The notes under the pieces are model-generated. The model was not told where the DNA came from. It made no database searches and saw only the letters and a list, made by a program, of their open reading frames with translations. Made by a program: the position numbers and the translations under genes. Of a DNA stretch of 27,736 nt, positions 1-5,763 are shown one piece after another. Origin of the DNA: a virus; the IMG/VR virus record IMGVR_UViG_3300025759_000538, positions 1-27,736 of that record; one strand, given 5' to 3'. The stretch's first letter is position 1, and the number at the start of each line of letters is the position of its first letter.

Positions 1-11
1 ATGCGGCTAAT

Positions 12-42
12 CTAAGCAGCACTGCTAGGCTATACTGCTAAG
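12..42. repeat. Imperfect inverted repeat near the left edge
   Basis: CTAAGCAG (12-19) can pair with CTGCTAAG (35-42) with one mismatch, around a 15-base loop. ACTGCTA is also directly repeated at 21-27 and 34-40. It lies downstream of the last minus-strand gene, but no T-tract follows on either strand, so I do not call it a terminator. It could be a chance structure. I see nothing else in 1-77. Confidence 0.25.
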
Positions 43-77
43 CAATGCGTCAAACACCGCAGGGGATAACATATTTT

Positions 78-224
78 TTAAGACTTGTCAAACAGCCTTG
101 CTGGAAGCCGTTTATTTGGGTCAGCCTTCTTGACCTTTGTATGAGTTTTGCGGTGTTTCGGTGGCTCTGGTATCTTTGGAATGGCAAACATCGCGGCTAT
201 TTTTTTGGGGTTATGCTTGTACAT
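78..224 (-). CDS. Small basic hypothetical protein
   Basis: A 48-residue ORF starting at an ATG that overlaps the end of the nuclease gene by 14 bases. It is rich in Lys, Arg and Pro, with PKIPEPPKHRKTHTKVKK in its middle, and has no predicted membrane segment or recognised domain. The overlap fits the tightly packed gene chain on this strand, but the ribosome binding site is weak and the same DNA has an open frame on the other strand (45-230). The in-frame start at 266 lies deep inside the nuclease gene and is less likely. Function unknown. The call rests on position and composition only. Confidence 0.4.
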   Translation of the reverse strand: MYKHNPKKIAAMFAIPKIPEPPKHRKTHTKVKKADPNKRLPARLFDKS

Positions 225-621
225 TACTAGCCCAAAACTCTCTGACCAACATGCACCATGTGTCAAAGCTAATCGTCACCGTGTCGGACTTGCCTTCATA
301 GTCTGGGTTGAGAAATGACAGCCTGACCACAACCTTTGGCTCTGCCCTGTCATACTTATAGATTAATACAGGTTCTGTTTGCGGAGAAACGGCAGACGCA
401 GCATTGACCACCTGATTCCACCAATCCTGATGATGATGCCCACCATTAGCCATCTTATAACGCTTGCATTCGATGACAAACCCATCCAAGCCAATGAGGT
501 CGCCTCTGTCGCCAGACCTATACTGCTCAAGGTCGCGCTTCACCGTTGCGCCTAAACTTTCTTTTACCATTGAGGCTACGGTTCTTTCCCAACTAGCCCC
601 TTTGTTCCGACCGTTAGTCAT
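211..621 (-). CDS. Hjc-like Holliday junction resolvase / PD-(D/E)XK nuclease
   Basis: Predicted 136-residue nuclease of the archaeal-Hjc-like PD-(D/E)XK superfamily, expected to cleave branched DNA during recombination or before packaging. The catalytic pattern is visible in order: Lys7-Gly8 and Glu12 in the first helix, Asp41 in RGDLIG, then Glu51 and Lys53 in IECKRYK. I chose the ATG at 621 rather than the GTG at 630 because its ATGA overlaps the TGA stop of the preceding PAPS-reductase-like gene, which implies coupled translation. The neighbour suggests an accessory operon, although recombination genes lie just across the divergent promoter. Other PD-(D/E)XK activities, such as restriction-like cleavage, cannot be excluded. 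The fold assignment is good; the substrate is inferred. Confidence 0.75.
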   Translation of the reverse strand: MTNGRNKGASWERTVASMVKESLGATVKRDLEQYRSGDRGDLIGLDGFVIECKRYKMANGGHHHQDWWNQVVNAASAVSPQTEPVLIYKYDRAEPKVVVRLSFLNPDYEGKSDTVTISFDTWCMLVREFWASNVQA

Positions 622-1442
622 CCTGTACACTCACCGCCATCAGCCTGACAAAAGTAATCTGTTTCATCAAATATCCAGTCCTGTTGCTTGCCGACATAAT
701 CAACAAATGTGGCGAGGTCACGCTTGCGCTCGAACCGATTGCCTGTTCTTTTCTCTGCGTCTATCCACCATTGGGCTAGCTCTGGATGTTCTCTTGCCAT
801 CATAGCTAGTGTCGCCTCGCTTTTAAGAAAGCAGAAATCACAGTTGCCCTTAACTGTTTTGCCATTGACCATAGGCAGACTCAAATCAAAGGGCTGTTGC
901 GACCAAAATAATTCGACATCTTGCTTTGTTTTGCCAGCATCAGCCAACGGATATATTGAGGTCGCGCCTCCCTTAATCTTTTCAGTTAGCCGCTTTGGTT
1001 CATCTGCGCGGATGCCAACAGCGTTATGCCAATGCTTCCAGCCTAGTGACTTGAGATACTTTTGACCTGTTTCAATTTTTAATATACCAGTGCAGAATCT
1101 AATCCGTGCGCTGGGCAGTCTGCCATATTTGTCTATCAGCTTGTCAAAAGGTTCACCGTTCCGACTTGCGCTGTTATGATTAACAACGGTAAAGCTATTC
1201 TTGCCATCTTCTGTAATAGCATATTCCAACCAAGTAATAGGAACATCCCATCGGTCAGATACTTCCTGCACAAAATCAAGGGTTTGCGGCATCTCTTTGC
1301 CTGTGTTCTGAAACAAAACGCGAGCATTATCAGGCAACCCATCATTGGCTTCAAGTATTTTGTAAAGCATATATGCCGATGTTCTGCCGCCAGAAAAACT
1401 AATCTGCACATCTTCACTAGGTAACTTGAATGGATTAGTCAT
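618..1442 (-). CDS. Phosphoadenosine phosphosulfate (PAPS) reductase-like protein
   Basis: A 274-residue member of the adenine-nucleotide alpha-hydrolase (PP-loop) group that includes PAPS reductases and DndC. The PP-loop SGGRTSAYM is at about residues 16-24, with GIRADEPKR further in. Four cysteines sit in RFCTGILK, GNCDFCF and near the C-terminus, consistent with a metal or Fe-S site of the phage subfamily rather than the Cys of classical CysH. Phages often carry such proteins. Proposed roles include sulfur assimilation for the host or thio-modification of nucleic acid, but no partner modification genes (dnd-type) are in the window. The start overlaps the preceding small ORF by 8 bases. Family confident, reaction uncertain. 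Confidence 0.85.
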   Translation of the reverse strand: MTNPFKLPSEDVQISFSGGRTSAYMLYKILEANDGLPDNARVLFQNTGKEMPQTLDFVQEVSDRWDVPITWLEYAITEDGKNSFTVVNHNSASRNGEPFDKLIDKYGRLPSARIRFCTGILKIETGQKYLKSLGWKHWHNAVGIRADEPKRLTEKIKGGATSIYPLADAGKTKQDVELFWSQQPFDLSLPMVNGKTVKGNCDFCFLKSEATLAMMAREHPELAQWWIDAEKRTGNRFERKRDLATFVDYVGKQQDWIFDETDYFCQADGGECTG

Positions 1443-1542
1443 CCCTCACCCATAGGCATCGACCCATCTCAGCGTACCAACCACCCAACAGAACCCGATG
1501 CCAACCATCAGGCACTGGGTCGTCAATCATCGCCAGCTTCAT
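1435..1542 (-). CDS. 35-residue hypothetical protein
   Basis: Short ORF between the zinc protein and the PAPS-reductase-like gene, overlapping the former by 20 bases and the latter by 8. An AGAGG lies about 8 bases before the ATG. The product begins MKLAMIDDPVPDGWHR and is rich in Trp and Gly, ending WVRDD. An alternative ATG at 1530 would give 31 residues. Such chained overlaps are usual for real phage microproteins, but nothing in the sequence gives a function. The longer frame reaching 1635 has no better start. Confidence 0.45.
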   Translation of the reverse strand: MKLAMIDDPVPDGWHRVLLGGWYAEMGRCLWVRDD

Positions 1543-1705
1543 CGTAATCGACCTCTTCTTCATCATCGCGCTCCAATTCGCCAGAGCCGTCACATGCTCG
1601 ACAGATTTCAATCTCAGTCCTGATATAACCACCATTTACATAATCCTTTACAGCGTAATCAACCTCGACCTCGCCATCACCAAAACACTCAGGACACTCT
1701 TTCAT
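1523..1705 (-). CDS. DnaJ-type zinc-finger small protein
   Basis: A 60-residue protein with two CxxCxGxG elements: Cys4/Cys7 in CPECFGDG and Cys35/Cys38 in CRACDGSG. This is the pairing that binds one zinc ion in the central domain of DnaJ. The acidic C-terminus (ERDDEEEVDYDEAGDD) is not part of that domain. There is no J-domain, so it is not a full co-chaperone; a protein- or nucleic-acid-binding accessory role is likely. A strong AGGAGAAGG precedes the ATG, which lies inside the 3' end of the XRE repressor gene, so the two are probably one transcript. Confidence 0.7.
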   Translation of the reverse strand: MKECPECFGDGEVEVDYAVKDYVNGGYIRTEIEICRACDGSGELERDDEEEVDYDEAGDD

Positions 1706-1907
1706 TGCCTTCTCCTATAGCTTGCCTAAACCAATCCTCAGCCCTCACATGCCCATCAGTTACAAGCATGATGGTATGTATAGTTTCTGGCTGCGGATAC
1801 CTTTGACCCTTTAATAGCCGAGAGATTGCCGCCTGTGACAATTCACAACGTGCAGCAAATTCTTTCTGACTAAGCCCTGTCATTTTCAAAAAATCAGATA
1901 AAAACAT
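1689..1907 (-). CDS. XRE/Cro-CI-family transcriptional regulator
   Basis: A 72-residue DNA-binding protein consisting almost only of a helix-turn-helix domain. Residues from SDFLKMTGLSQKEFAARCE through LSQAAISRLLKGQRYPQPET follow the XRE pattern (helix 2 'SQKEFAARCEL', recognition helix 'SQAAISRLLKG'). There is no peptidase or other sensing domain, so it resembles Cro more than a cleavable CI. I chose the ATG at 1907. It has no Shine-Dalgarno, but the -10 of its promoter ends seven bases upstream, so the mRNA should begin at or next to the ATG and be leaderless, as for lambda cI from PRM. The alternative GTG at 1925 would lie upstream of the expected transcript start. It probably represses one or both divergent promoters. 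Confidence 0.8.
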   Translation of the reverse strand: MFLSDFLKMTGLSQKEFAARCELSQAAISRLLKGQRYPQPETIHTIMLVTDGHVRAEDWFRQAIGEGNERVS

Positions 1908-1913
1908 AATTAT

Positions 1914-1942
1914 TTTATAACACACTATTGACAGCTTGGCAA
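1914..1942 (-). promoter_or_regulatory. Predicted sigma70-type promoter of the XRE repressor gene
   Basis: On the minus strand TTGCCA (1942-1937) is a 5/6 match to the -35 consensus. It is followed after exactly 17 bases by TATAAA (1919-1914), a 5/6 match to the -10. The expected start at about 1907-1908 coincides with the repressor ATG. It was read by eye and not tested, but the spacing and both elements are good. Confidence 0.6.
1928..1942. promoter_or_regulatory. Candidate repressor operator (15-bp dyad)
   Basis: TTGaCA-GCT-TGgCAA has arms TTGnCA and TGnCAA around a three-base centre, with 10 of 15 positions symmetric. It covers the -35 of the minus-strand promoter (1937-1942) and a perfect TTGACA for the plus strand (1928-1933). 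A dimer of the small XRE protein bound here would block both directions. No second obvious copy was seen in 1908-1988. Confidence 0.45.
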
Positions 1943-1956
1943 ACAGATGCTAGTTG
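1928..1956 (+). promoter_or_regulatory. Weak candidate promoter for the recombination operon
   Basis: A perfect -35 TTGACA (1928-1933) is followed after 17 bases by TAGTTG (1951-1956), preceded by TGC as in an extended -10. The -10 itself is a poor match, so activity may need a phage factor or be low. It is the only good -35 upstream of the first plus-strand gene. Confidence 0.35.
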
Positions 1957-1988
1957 TAGGGCATTGAAACGCATAGCGAGGAGGAGTT

Positions 1989-2879
1989 ATGGAATACGAA
2001 GTACCAGAATATTCAAAAGAATATGGCAGAGTTCATGTATCTGCCAGTGGTGGCACTCAGCCCATCGATGAACACATCCTAAAGATGTATCTCAGAAAAG
2101 AATACCAGATGAACTTTCCGTTTGCTGCTAGACCTAAAGCTGGTCAAGTGGTGCAAATGGCAGCTGACCTACACCTGGGCTTGCATGATTACAGCCCGAT
2201 ACTTGGTCAGCAAAACGGATTACCTGTCACCGAGGCTATTACCAAGGGCAGAACAGAGTTCATGCAGTACCAGCCGAAAGACTGGGATGATGGCAGGGAC
2301 GCTGAAGAAAAGGCAGAGTTCATCGAACATGTCGAAGCCATGTCACTCAATGCCATTGACGGAATCAAAGAGTTCTTCGGTGACAATCCCATCGAAGGCG
2401 AATACCAACGCTTTTACTGGGATGAACGCATTGATGTACCAGTGACGCTATTCTTGGATTACGCTGATGATGAGAAACAGATTGACCTCAAGTGTTCGCT
2501 TCCTGTCCGTAATCCAATCAGAAAGGATGGCACACGGACATGGCGAGTACCAAAACCCAAGACAGAACCCACCGAACAACAGGTCATGCAACAAGCAGTC
2601 TATTGGAAGGCTACTGGCTTGCGTCCTGCTCTGCTTTTCGTGACCTCTGACGGCTACAACATAGCCACGGAGGATAATTGCCCTGCTCTGAAGCCAGAGG
2701 CTCTGGAGGAGGCTTACAGGACGATTGTGGGGCGGTGGTTAGCCGTGCAGAACCTGATGAAAGCATCAATGGGTAACTGGAAGACCCTGTTTGGTATGGT
2801 TGCCCCCGATTATGGGCAGATTGGTGCAAGGCACGGCATGGAAATACTGGATATAGCCAAACAAGCATGGAGGGTGTGA
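1989..2879 (+). CDS. RecB-like PD-(D/E)XK exonuclease
   Basis: A 296-residue protein with the signature of RecB-family nuclease domains (PDDEXK_1-like): a His motif near residue 62 (ADLHLGLH), Asp157 in FLDYADDE, Asp166-x-Lys168 in QIDLKCS, and the QxxxY element Gln201-Tyr205 in QQAVYWKATG. It has no helicase domain, so it is a stand-alone nuclease, probably a 5'-3' exonuclease that makes single-stranded DNA for the annealing protein encoded two genes downstream, in the manner of lambda Exo/Beta. GAGGAGG lies close before the ATG. The stop shares one base with the next start (TGATG). Family confident, exact polarity inferred. Confidence 0.8.
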   Translation: MEYEVPEYSKEYGRVHVSASGGTQPIDEHILKMYLRKEYQMNFPFAARPKAGQVVQMAADLHLGLHDYSPILGQQNGLPVTEAITKGRTEFMQYQPKDWDDGRDAEEKAEFIEHVEAMSLNAIDGIKEFFGDNPIEGEYQRFYWDERIDVPVTLFLDYADDEKQIDLKCSLPVRNPIRKDGTRTWRVPKPKTEPTEQQVMQQAVYWKATGLRPALLFVTSDGYNIATEDNCPALKPEALEEAYRTIVGRWLAVQNLMKASMGNWKTLFGMVAPDYGQIGARHGMEILDIAKQAWRV

Positions 2880-3043
2880 TGACTGAGACTGAACAAGAAC
2901 ACGCTCAGATGATTGACTTAACACAAGAGCGTATAAAGAAATTGGAGAAGCGTATAGATGAACTATCTGAAACACTGTTCTTTGCTATGCGTATGATGAG
3001 TAACTATATGGATAAGTTGGAGGACACAGAATATGACAGCTAA
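2879..3043 (+). CDS. 54-residue coiled-coil microprotein
   Basis: Begins MTETEQEHAQMIDLTQ and ends at TAA 3041-3043. Its ATG shares an A with the stop of the nuclease gene, and its end overlaps the annealing-protein gene by 11 bases, so it is embedded in the operon. Residues 8-52 are a continuous charged helix with leucine/isoleucine spacing suggestive of a coiled coil (for example RIKKLEKRIDELSETL). No domain is recognised. It may be an oligomerisation partner of the exonuclease or annealing protein, but that is inference from position. Confidence 0.65.
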   Translation: MTETEQEHAQMIDLTQERIKKLEKRIDELSETLFFAMRMMSNYMDKLEDTEYDS

Positions 3044-3704
3044 TATTATGGATGCAATGGGGCTTGTTAATGAGTTCCATAACAAACACGGAATAACCCA
3101 ACGTGGCGGCAAGAAATACACACAAGTCGTTCATCGCATGGAAGCCTTCCGTACAATCTTCGGTCTTGATTATGGAGTTGATACGCAAGTCCTAGTTGAC
3201 GATGGACATCGTGTCGTAGTTAAAGCTATAATCACTAATCAAAACGGAATCGTTATTGGTTCTGGTATGGCTGAAGAAATCAGAGGCGAGGGTCATGTCA
3301 ACAAAACATCTGCTCTTGAGAACTGTGAGACATCAGCCGTAGGTCGTGCCTTAGCGTCCATTGGTTTGTCTGGCGGTGAATATGCTAGTGCAAATGAGAT
3401 GGAGGCTGTTGGGCGTAAAGCACAGAACCTGAACAGTCAGGCGGTTGGCAGCACTGATGCCCCTCCTCCCAAGTCAGATGCGCCGCCGCCTGTTCAAGAC
3501 CCTCAGCCAGAGCGATACAATGGTGCTGACAAAGACCTGATGTACACTATCTCTAATGAACTAATTAACAAAAGAACGAAGCAAACTGTTGAGCAATTCT
3601 TTCTTGAAAAGAAATCGCAGATTAGGGATTTGCGTGACAGAGATGCGGAAGCCGCACAAATGATTCTTGGAAAGTTCCAAGATAAACTAGCCGAATTTTC
3701 ATAG
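3033..3704 (+). CDS. ERF-type single-strand annealing protein
   Basis: A 223-residue predicted recombinase/annealing protein. Residues 1-130 have the ERF-like core with the motif NKTSALENCETSAVGRALAS followed by GLSGGEYASANEM. This element is characteristic of phage ERF/Rad52-superfamily annealing proteins. Residues 135-165 are a Pro/Ala-rich linker (DAPPPKSDAPPPVQDP), and the C-terminal 55 residues are helical. It should coat single-stranded DNA made by the upstream exonuclease and pair it with a complement for replication-linked recombination. GGAGG lies before the ATG, inside the preceding microprotein gene. Which annealing family it truly belongs to (ERF or a close relative) needs profile comparison. 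Confidence 0.75.
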   Translation: MTANIMDAMGLVNEFHNKHGITQRGGKKYTQVVHRMEAFRTIFGLDYGVDTQVLVDDGHRVVVKAIITNQNGIVIGSGMAEEIRGEGHVNKTSALENCETSAVGRALASIGLSGGEYASANEMEAVGRKAQNLNSQAVGSTDAPPPKSDAPPPVQDPQPERYNGADKDLMYTISNELINKRTKQTVEQFFLEKKSQIRDLRDRDAEAAQMILGKFQDKLAEFS

Positions 3705-3715
3705 AGGAGACAAAC

Positions 3716-4033
3716 ATGGCTACTAACTATCAAAAAGTAATGAATATTAAAGTATTCTTGAATGACAAGGGTGCTGCGAAGTGGGGCAACAGTAAGTTCA
3801 CTCCTTACAAAGACGGCTCACCAGCCGATGTAATTCTTAGGGGTGACAAGAAATATCGTGTGTCTGTCTTTGAAGAAAGCGATGGCTCACTAGGTATATC
3901 TATTACTGACCCCATCCAGCAACACGGAACGGATGACCTTGGTGCTGACTTAAAGCAGGGCGGTATGAAGAAACTGTCAGACTCAATCAGTGCTAACCGT
4001 GGGTTAAGCTTAGATGATGATGTGCCATTCTAA
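3716..4033 (+). CDS. Small protein with SSB-like acidic C-terminal tail
   Basis: A 105-residue protein preceded by GAGGAG. The first 65 residues look like short beta strands (IKVFLND, ADVILRG, KYRVSVFEES, LGISITDP). A flexible stretch then leads to LSLDDDVPF at the extreme C-terminus. Bacterial and T7-like single-stranded DNA-binding proteins end in the same kind of tip (DDDIPF), which recruits replication and repair partners. The position directly after the annealing protein supports a single-stranded DNA-binding role. I do not recognise a classical OB-fold SSB signature, so the body may be a divergent or non-homologous binder carrying a convergent tail. Confidence 0.6.
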   Translation: MATNYQKVMNIKVFLNDKGAAKWGNSKFTPYKDGSPADVILRGDKKYRVSVFEESDGSLGISITDPIQQHGTDDLGADLKQGGMKKLSDSISANRGLSLDDDVPF

Positions 4034-4034
4034 A

Positions 4035-4211
4035 ATGGAAGCCGCACACCAAATACTTATTGCTGTCTATGAGGATGGGCTTCTCATCACCATAGATGGC
4101 AAGAGTTACTTTCATCACCAAACTGCACAACAACAGCTATGGATGGCACAAGAATTAATTGCCAAGTCCCAGGAGTTTAAACGCAGAAATGGTAATGAAG
4201 AAGAAAAGTAA
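4035..4211 (+). CDS. 58-residue hypothetical protein
   Basis: The ATG at 4035 begins one base after the TAA of the SSB-like gene, so translation is probably coupled. The frame is also open from 4014, but that start overlaps the conserved acidic tail of the previous gene. The product (MEAAHQILIAVYEDGL...) has a short beta-like N-terminus, a QTAQQQLWMAQELIAKSQEF helix and a charged end. No family recognised. Its 3' end overlaps the next gene by 23 bases. Confidence 0.55.
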   Translation: MEAAHQILIAVYEDGLLITIDGKSYFHHQTAQQQLWMAQELIAKSQEFKRRNGNEEEK

Positions 4212-4413
4212 GAAGGCATCCCCAACGAGGCAAACTGCCTGTCACCATTGTGGACATAAACATTTTGTGATGCACGGTGGCTGGGTTGTGAACGGAAACA
4301 AGCAAGTGCTTTGCTATAACGAATGGAGGAATTGTTTTGATAAAGTGCGCGACATGCGGTCAGAGAGTAAAGAATCTGGATGTTCTGGATTCGTATTATC
4401 TCTCGATGACTAA
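4189..4413 (+). CDS. Small zinc-ribbon protein
   Basis: A 74-residue protein with a Lys-rich start followed by Cys18-x2-Cys21 (CHHCGHKH) and Cys42...Cys49 (LCYNEWRNC), a likely Cys4 zinc ribbon. AGGAG at 4171-4175 is 13 bases upstream of the ATG at 4189; the second ATG at 4195 is an alternative. It overlaps both neighbours, 23 bases upstream and 77 downstream. Zinc ribbons of this size in early phage operons usually bind nucleic acid or modify host transcription, but no specific role can be read here. Confidence 0.6.
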   Translation: MVMKKKSKKASPTRQTACHHCGHKHFVMHGGWVVNGNKQVLCYNEWRNCFDKVRDMRSESKESGCSGFVLSLDD

Positions 4414-4720
4414 TAGATTTACTAAGTTGGAAACGATTATGCACCTGATGAATCAGATGTATGGCATAACTTACAAACAGCTTAGAACCAAACGCAAAAC
4501 TTATGGGCTAGTGAAACAGAGACAAATCTTTTGTAAGCTAGCAGGGGAGTTTACGGAAGCAAGCTATCCGATGATAGGACGGTTCATAGACCGTGACCAT
4601 ACAACAGTGATGTATAGTATTGACGCAGACCTAGATAGCGAGTACCGTAAAATATACGAAGATTTACGCCAACGAATTATGGAATCGGAAGTGGATATAG
4701 CTATCCTGACAGCCAGCTAG
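4337..4720 (+). CDS. Protein with DnaA domain IV (DnaA-box-binding domain)
   Basis: A 127-residue protein whose middle is the C-terminal DNA-binding domain of the replication initiator DnaA. It has an ITYKQLRTKRK helix (about 44-54), the basic-loop Arg62 in VKQRQIFCKLA, and the signature RDHTTVMYSI at 86-95 after PMIGRFI, matching DnaA's 'IG..fGgRDHTTV'. The AAA+ domain is absent, so it cannot itself melt an origin. It may occupy DnaA boxes on host or phage DNA. The N-terminus carries Cys4-x2-Cys7. The TTG start is supported by GGAGGA six bases upstream (4325-4330); the first ATG (4406) has no ribosome binding site. It is the last gene before the terminator. Confidence 0.8.
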   Translation: MIKCATCGQRVKNLDVLDSYYLSMTNRFTKLETIMHLMNQMYGITYKQLRTKRKTYGLVKQRQIFCKLAGEFTEASYPMIGRFIDRDHTTVMYSIDADLDSEYRKIYEDLRQRIMESEVDIAILTAS

Positions 4721-4731
4721 TTTCTCCCCAG

Positions 4732-4756
4732 CCTGTATGGTAACGAAGCATACAGG
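4732..4756 (+). other. RNA hairpin upstream of the operon terminator
   Basis: CCTGTATG (4732-4739) and CATACAGG (4749-4756) form a perfect 8-bp stem with a nine-base loop. No T-tract follows on the plus strand, so it is not a terminator alone. Together with the hairpin eight bases downstream it could protect the mRNA 3' end or act as a processing or binding site. Confidence 0.55.
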
Positions 4757-4763
4757 TCACTAG

Positions 4764-4800
4764 CCCCAGCAGAACACGACGCTGCTGGGGTCTTTCTTTT
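4764..4800 (+). terminator. Intrinsic terminator of the plus-strand operon
   Basis: CCCCAGCAG (4764-4772) pairs perfectly with CTGCTGGGG (4782-4790) across a nine-base loop, followed by TCTTTCTTTT. It sits between the convergent plus and minus operons. On the minus strand no T-run follows the stem, so it is oriented to stop the plus-strand operon. Confidence 0.85.
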
Positions 4801-4900
4801 ATTTCTTTTTCTTCATTGGCTTTTTCATGGCTGGCTTCTTCATGCCATTCTTTGCCATCTTTGCTGACTTTGAACCATATGTAGATTTACCCATCTTCAT
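4799..4900 (-). CDS. 33-residue Lys/Met-rich basic microprotein
   Basis: Starts MKMGKSTYGSKSAKMAKNG and ends in repeats of the kind MKKPAMKKPMKKKK. About half the residues are Lys or Met and there is no acidic residue. It is the last gene of the late operon; its TAA touches the T-tract of the convergent terminator. The start is preceded by AAAGG, which overlaps the end of the 101-residue basic gene. Peptides of this type recur in the late operons of marine phages as I remember them. DNA binding or virion packing is a guess from charge. Confidence 0.6.
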   Translation of the reverse strand: MKMGKSTYGSKSAKMAKNGMKKPAMKKPMKKKK

Positions 4901-4902
4901 AG

Positions 4903-5208
4903 CTATTTACCTTTCTTTGACTTGTTGCGTTTAGATATTGCCGCTGCCTTCTTCTTGGCATCAGCCTTTGACGATGCACCCCAAGCACGGAGTGACAATA
5001 ACAAGCGTGTAGGCTTGCCATCCTTATATTCTGGTCCTCTCATGTTGCCCATTCGAGCCAGAAAACTTGCGCGTCTAGGGTTGTCACCCTTCTTAACTGG
5101 ACGCTTTAAATTCATACCTTGCTTTCTTGCAGACGCACGACCCTTTTCATTCAAGCCACCCTTAGGGTTCTTGCCTTCTTTTCTTTGCCATGCTGGTGTC
5201 TTAGGCAT
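4903..5208 (-). CDS. Conserved basic phage protein (PAWQRKEGKNPKGGLN type)
   Basis: A 101-residue, strongly basic protein beginning MPKTPAWQRKEGKNPKGG, with a central GDNPRRASFLARMGNMRGP and a C-terminal run of Lys/Ala (KADAKKKAAAISKRNKSKKGK). I recognise this as a widespread small protein of marine podoviruses and myoviruses without known function. The many Arg/Lys and Gly residues fit a nucleic-acid-binding or virion-associated role. It overlaps the lysozyme gene by 8 bases and so is co-translated with it. Confidence 0.75.
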   Translation of the reverse strand: MPKTPAWQRKEGKNPKGGLNEKGRASARKQGMNLKRPVKKGDNPRRASFLARMGNMRGPEYKDGKPTRLLLSLRAWGASSKADAKKKAAAISKRNKSKKGK

Positions 5209-5650
5209 CTGCTACATCCTTCATTCTCTTTATTAAACGCTCAGCCCTGTTAGTTACCTGATGATACCACTTCGAGCGTTTCATTTGAATCGCCGCTTCT
5301 GACCAGTTCCCAGCCTCAACCGCCGCAATCATCTTCTTGAACTTAGACAACCTGGGCATACCCATATTAAACATCATATTAGCTAAGATTAGTTGTACTT
5401 CTTCGGGAAAGCTAGCAAAGTCATCAAATACTAAAAGGCAGTCAGCAAGAGTTATGTCAATGTCGTCTTCAAAGGCTTCAATTACTCGTTCTTCAGGGAC
5501 ATGTGTGCCTACTGGCTCACCGTATTCTGGGTCAGCCCCACCAATCAAATGACCTATGCCAAAAGTTTCATAGCCAAGATGGTCAAGATATATCTCAAAC
5601 TTGCAGCCCTCATCTTCGGCTAGTTGCTCTCTTAACTTATCTATGTTCAT
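5201..5650 (-). CDS. Endolysin, T4-type lysozyme (GH24 muramidase)
   Basis: A 149-residue muramidase that cuts the glycan strands of peptidoglycan to release progeny. The GH24 catalytic set is visible at the expected spacing: Glu14 in AEDEGCKF, Asp23 in EIYLDHLG and Thr29 in ETFGIGHLIG (T4 lysozyme uses E11, D20, T26). The C-terminal helices around NRAERLIKRM also fit. No signal peptide or signal-anchor is present, so release needs the holin encoded further upstream in the operon. The ATG overlaps the TGA of the preceding basic microprotein (ATGA). Unusually, the gene is flanked on both sides by basic microproteins rather than by the holin. Confidence 0.9.
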   Translation of the reverse strand: MNIDKLREQLAEDEGCKFEIYLDHLGYETFGIGHLIGGADPEYGEPVGTHVPEERVIEAFEDDIDITLADCLLVFDDFASFPEEVQLILANMMFNMGMPRLSKFKKMIAAVEAGNWSEAAIQMKRSKWYHQVTNRAERLIKRMKDVADA

Positions 5651-5763
5651 TTCTTTTTCTTCTTCTTTTTAAGTGTTTTAAAATCAGCCGCAGTAATCTT
5701 TTTGCGTGGTGCTGCAACAGCGGCGAGCTTCTTTTGCTTTGGTGAATATTTAGAGAATGGCAT
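5647..5763 (-). CDS. 38-residue basic microprotein with poly-Lys end
   Basis: Starts MPFSKYSPKQKKLAAVAAPRK and ends in seven consecutive lysines before TGA. The stop overlaps the lysozyme ATG (ATGA), and its own ATG shares one base with the stop of the previous gene, so it is tightly coupled on both sides. No family named. The Lys tail suggests DNA or RNA contact; the A-rich codon run could also slow ribosomes just before the lysozyme start. Confidence 0.6.
   Translation of the reverse strand: MPFSKYSPKQKKLAAVAAPRKKITAADFKTLKKKKKKK

Noticed and set aside
12-42. Terminator at the left edge
   Set aside because: The stem is imperfect with a 15-base loop and there is no T-tract on either strand.
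45-230. 61-codon plus-strand ORF at the left edge
   Set aside because: It mirrors the minus-strand genes, has no ribosome binding site and has a Trp/Phe-heavy composition expected from an antisense frame.
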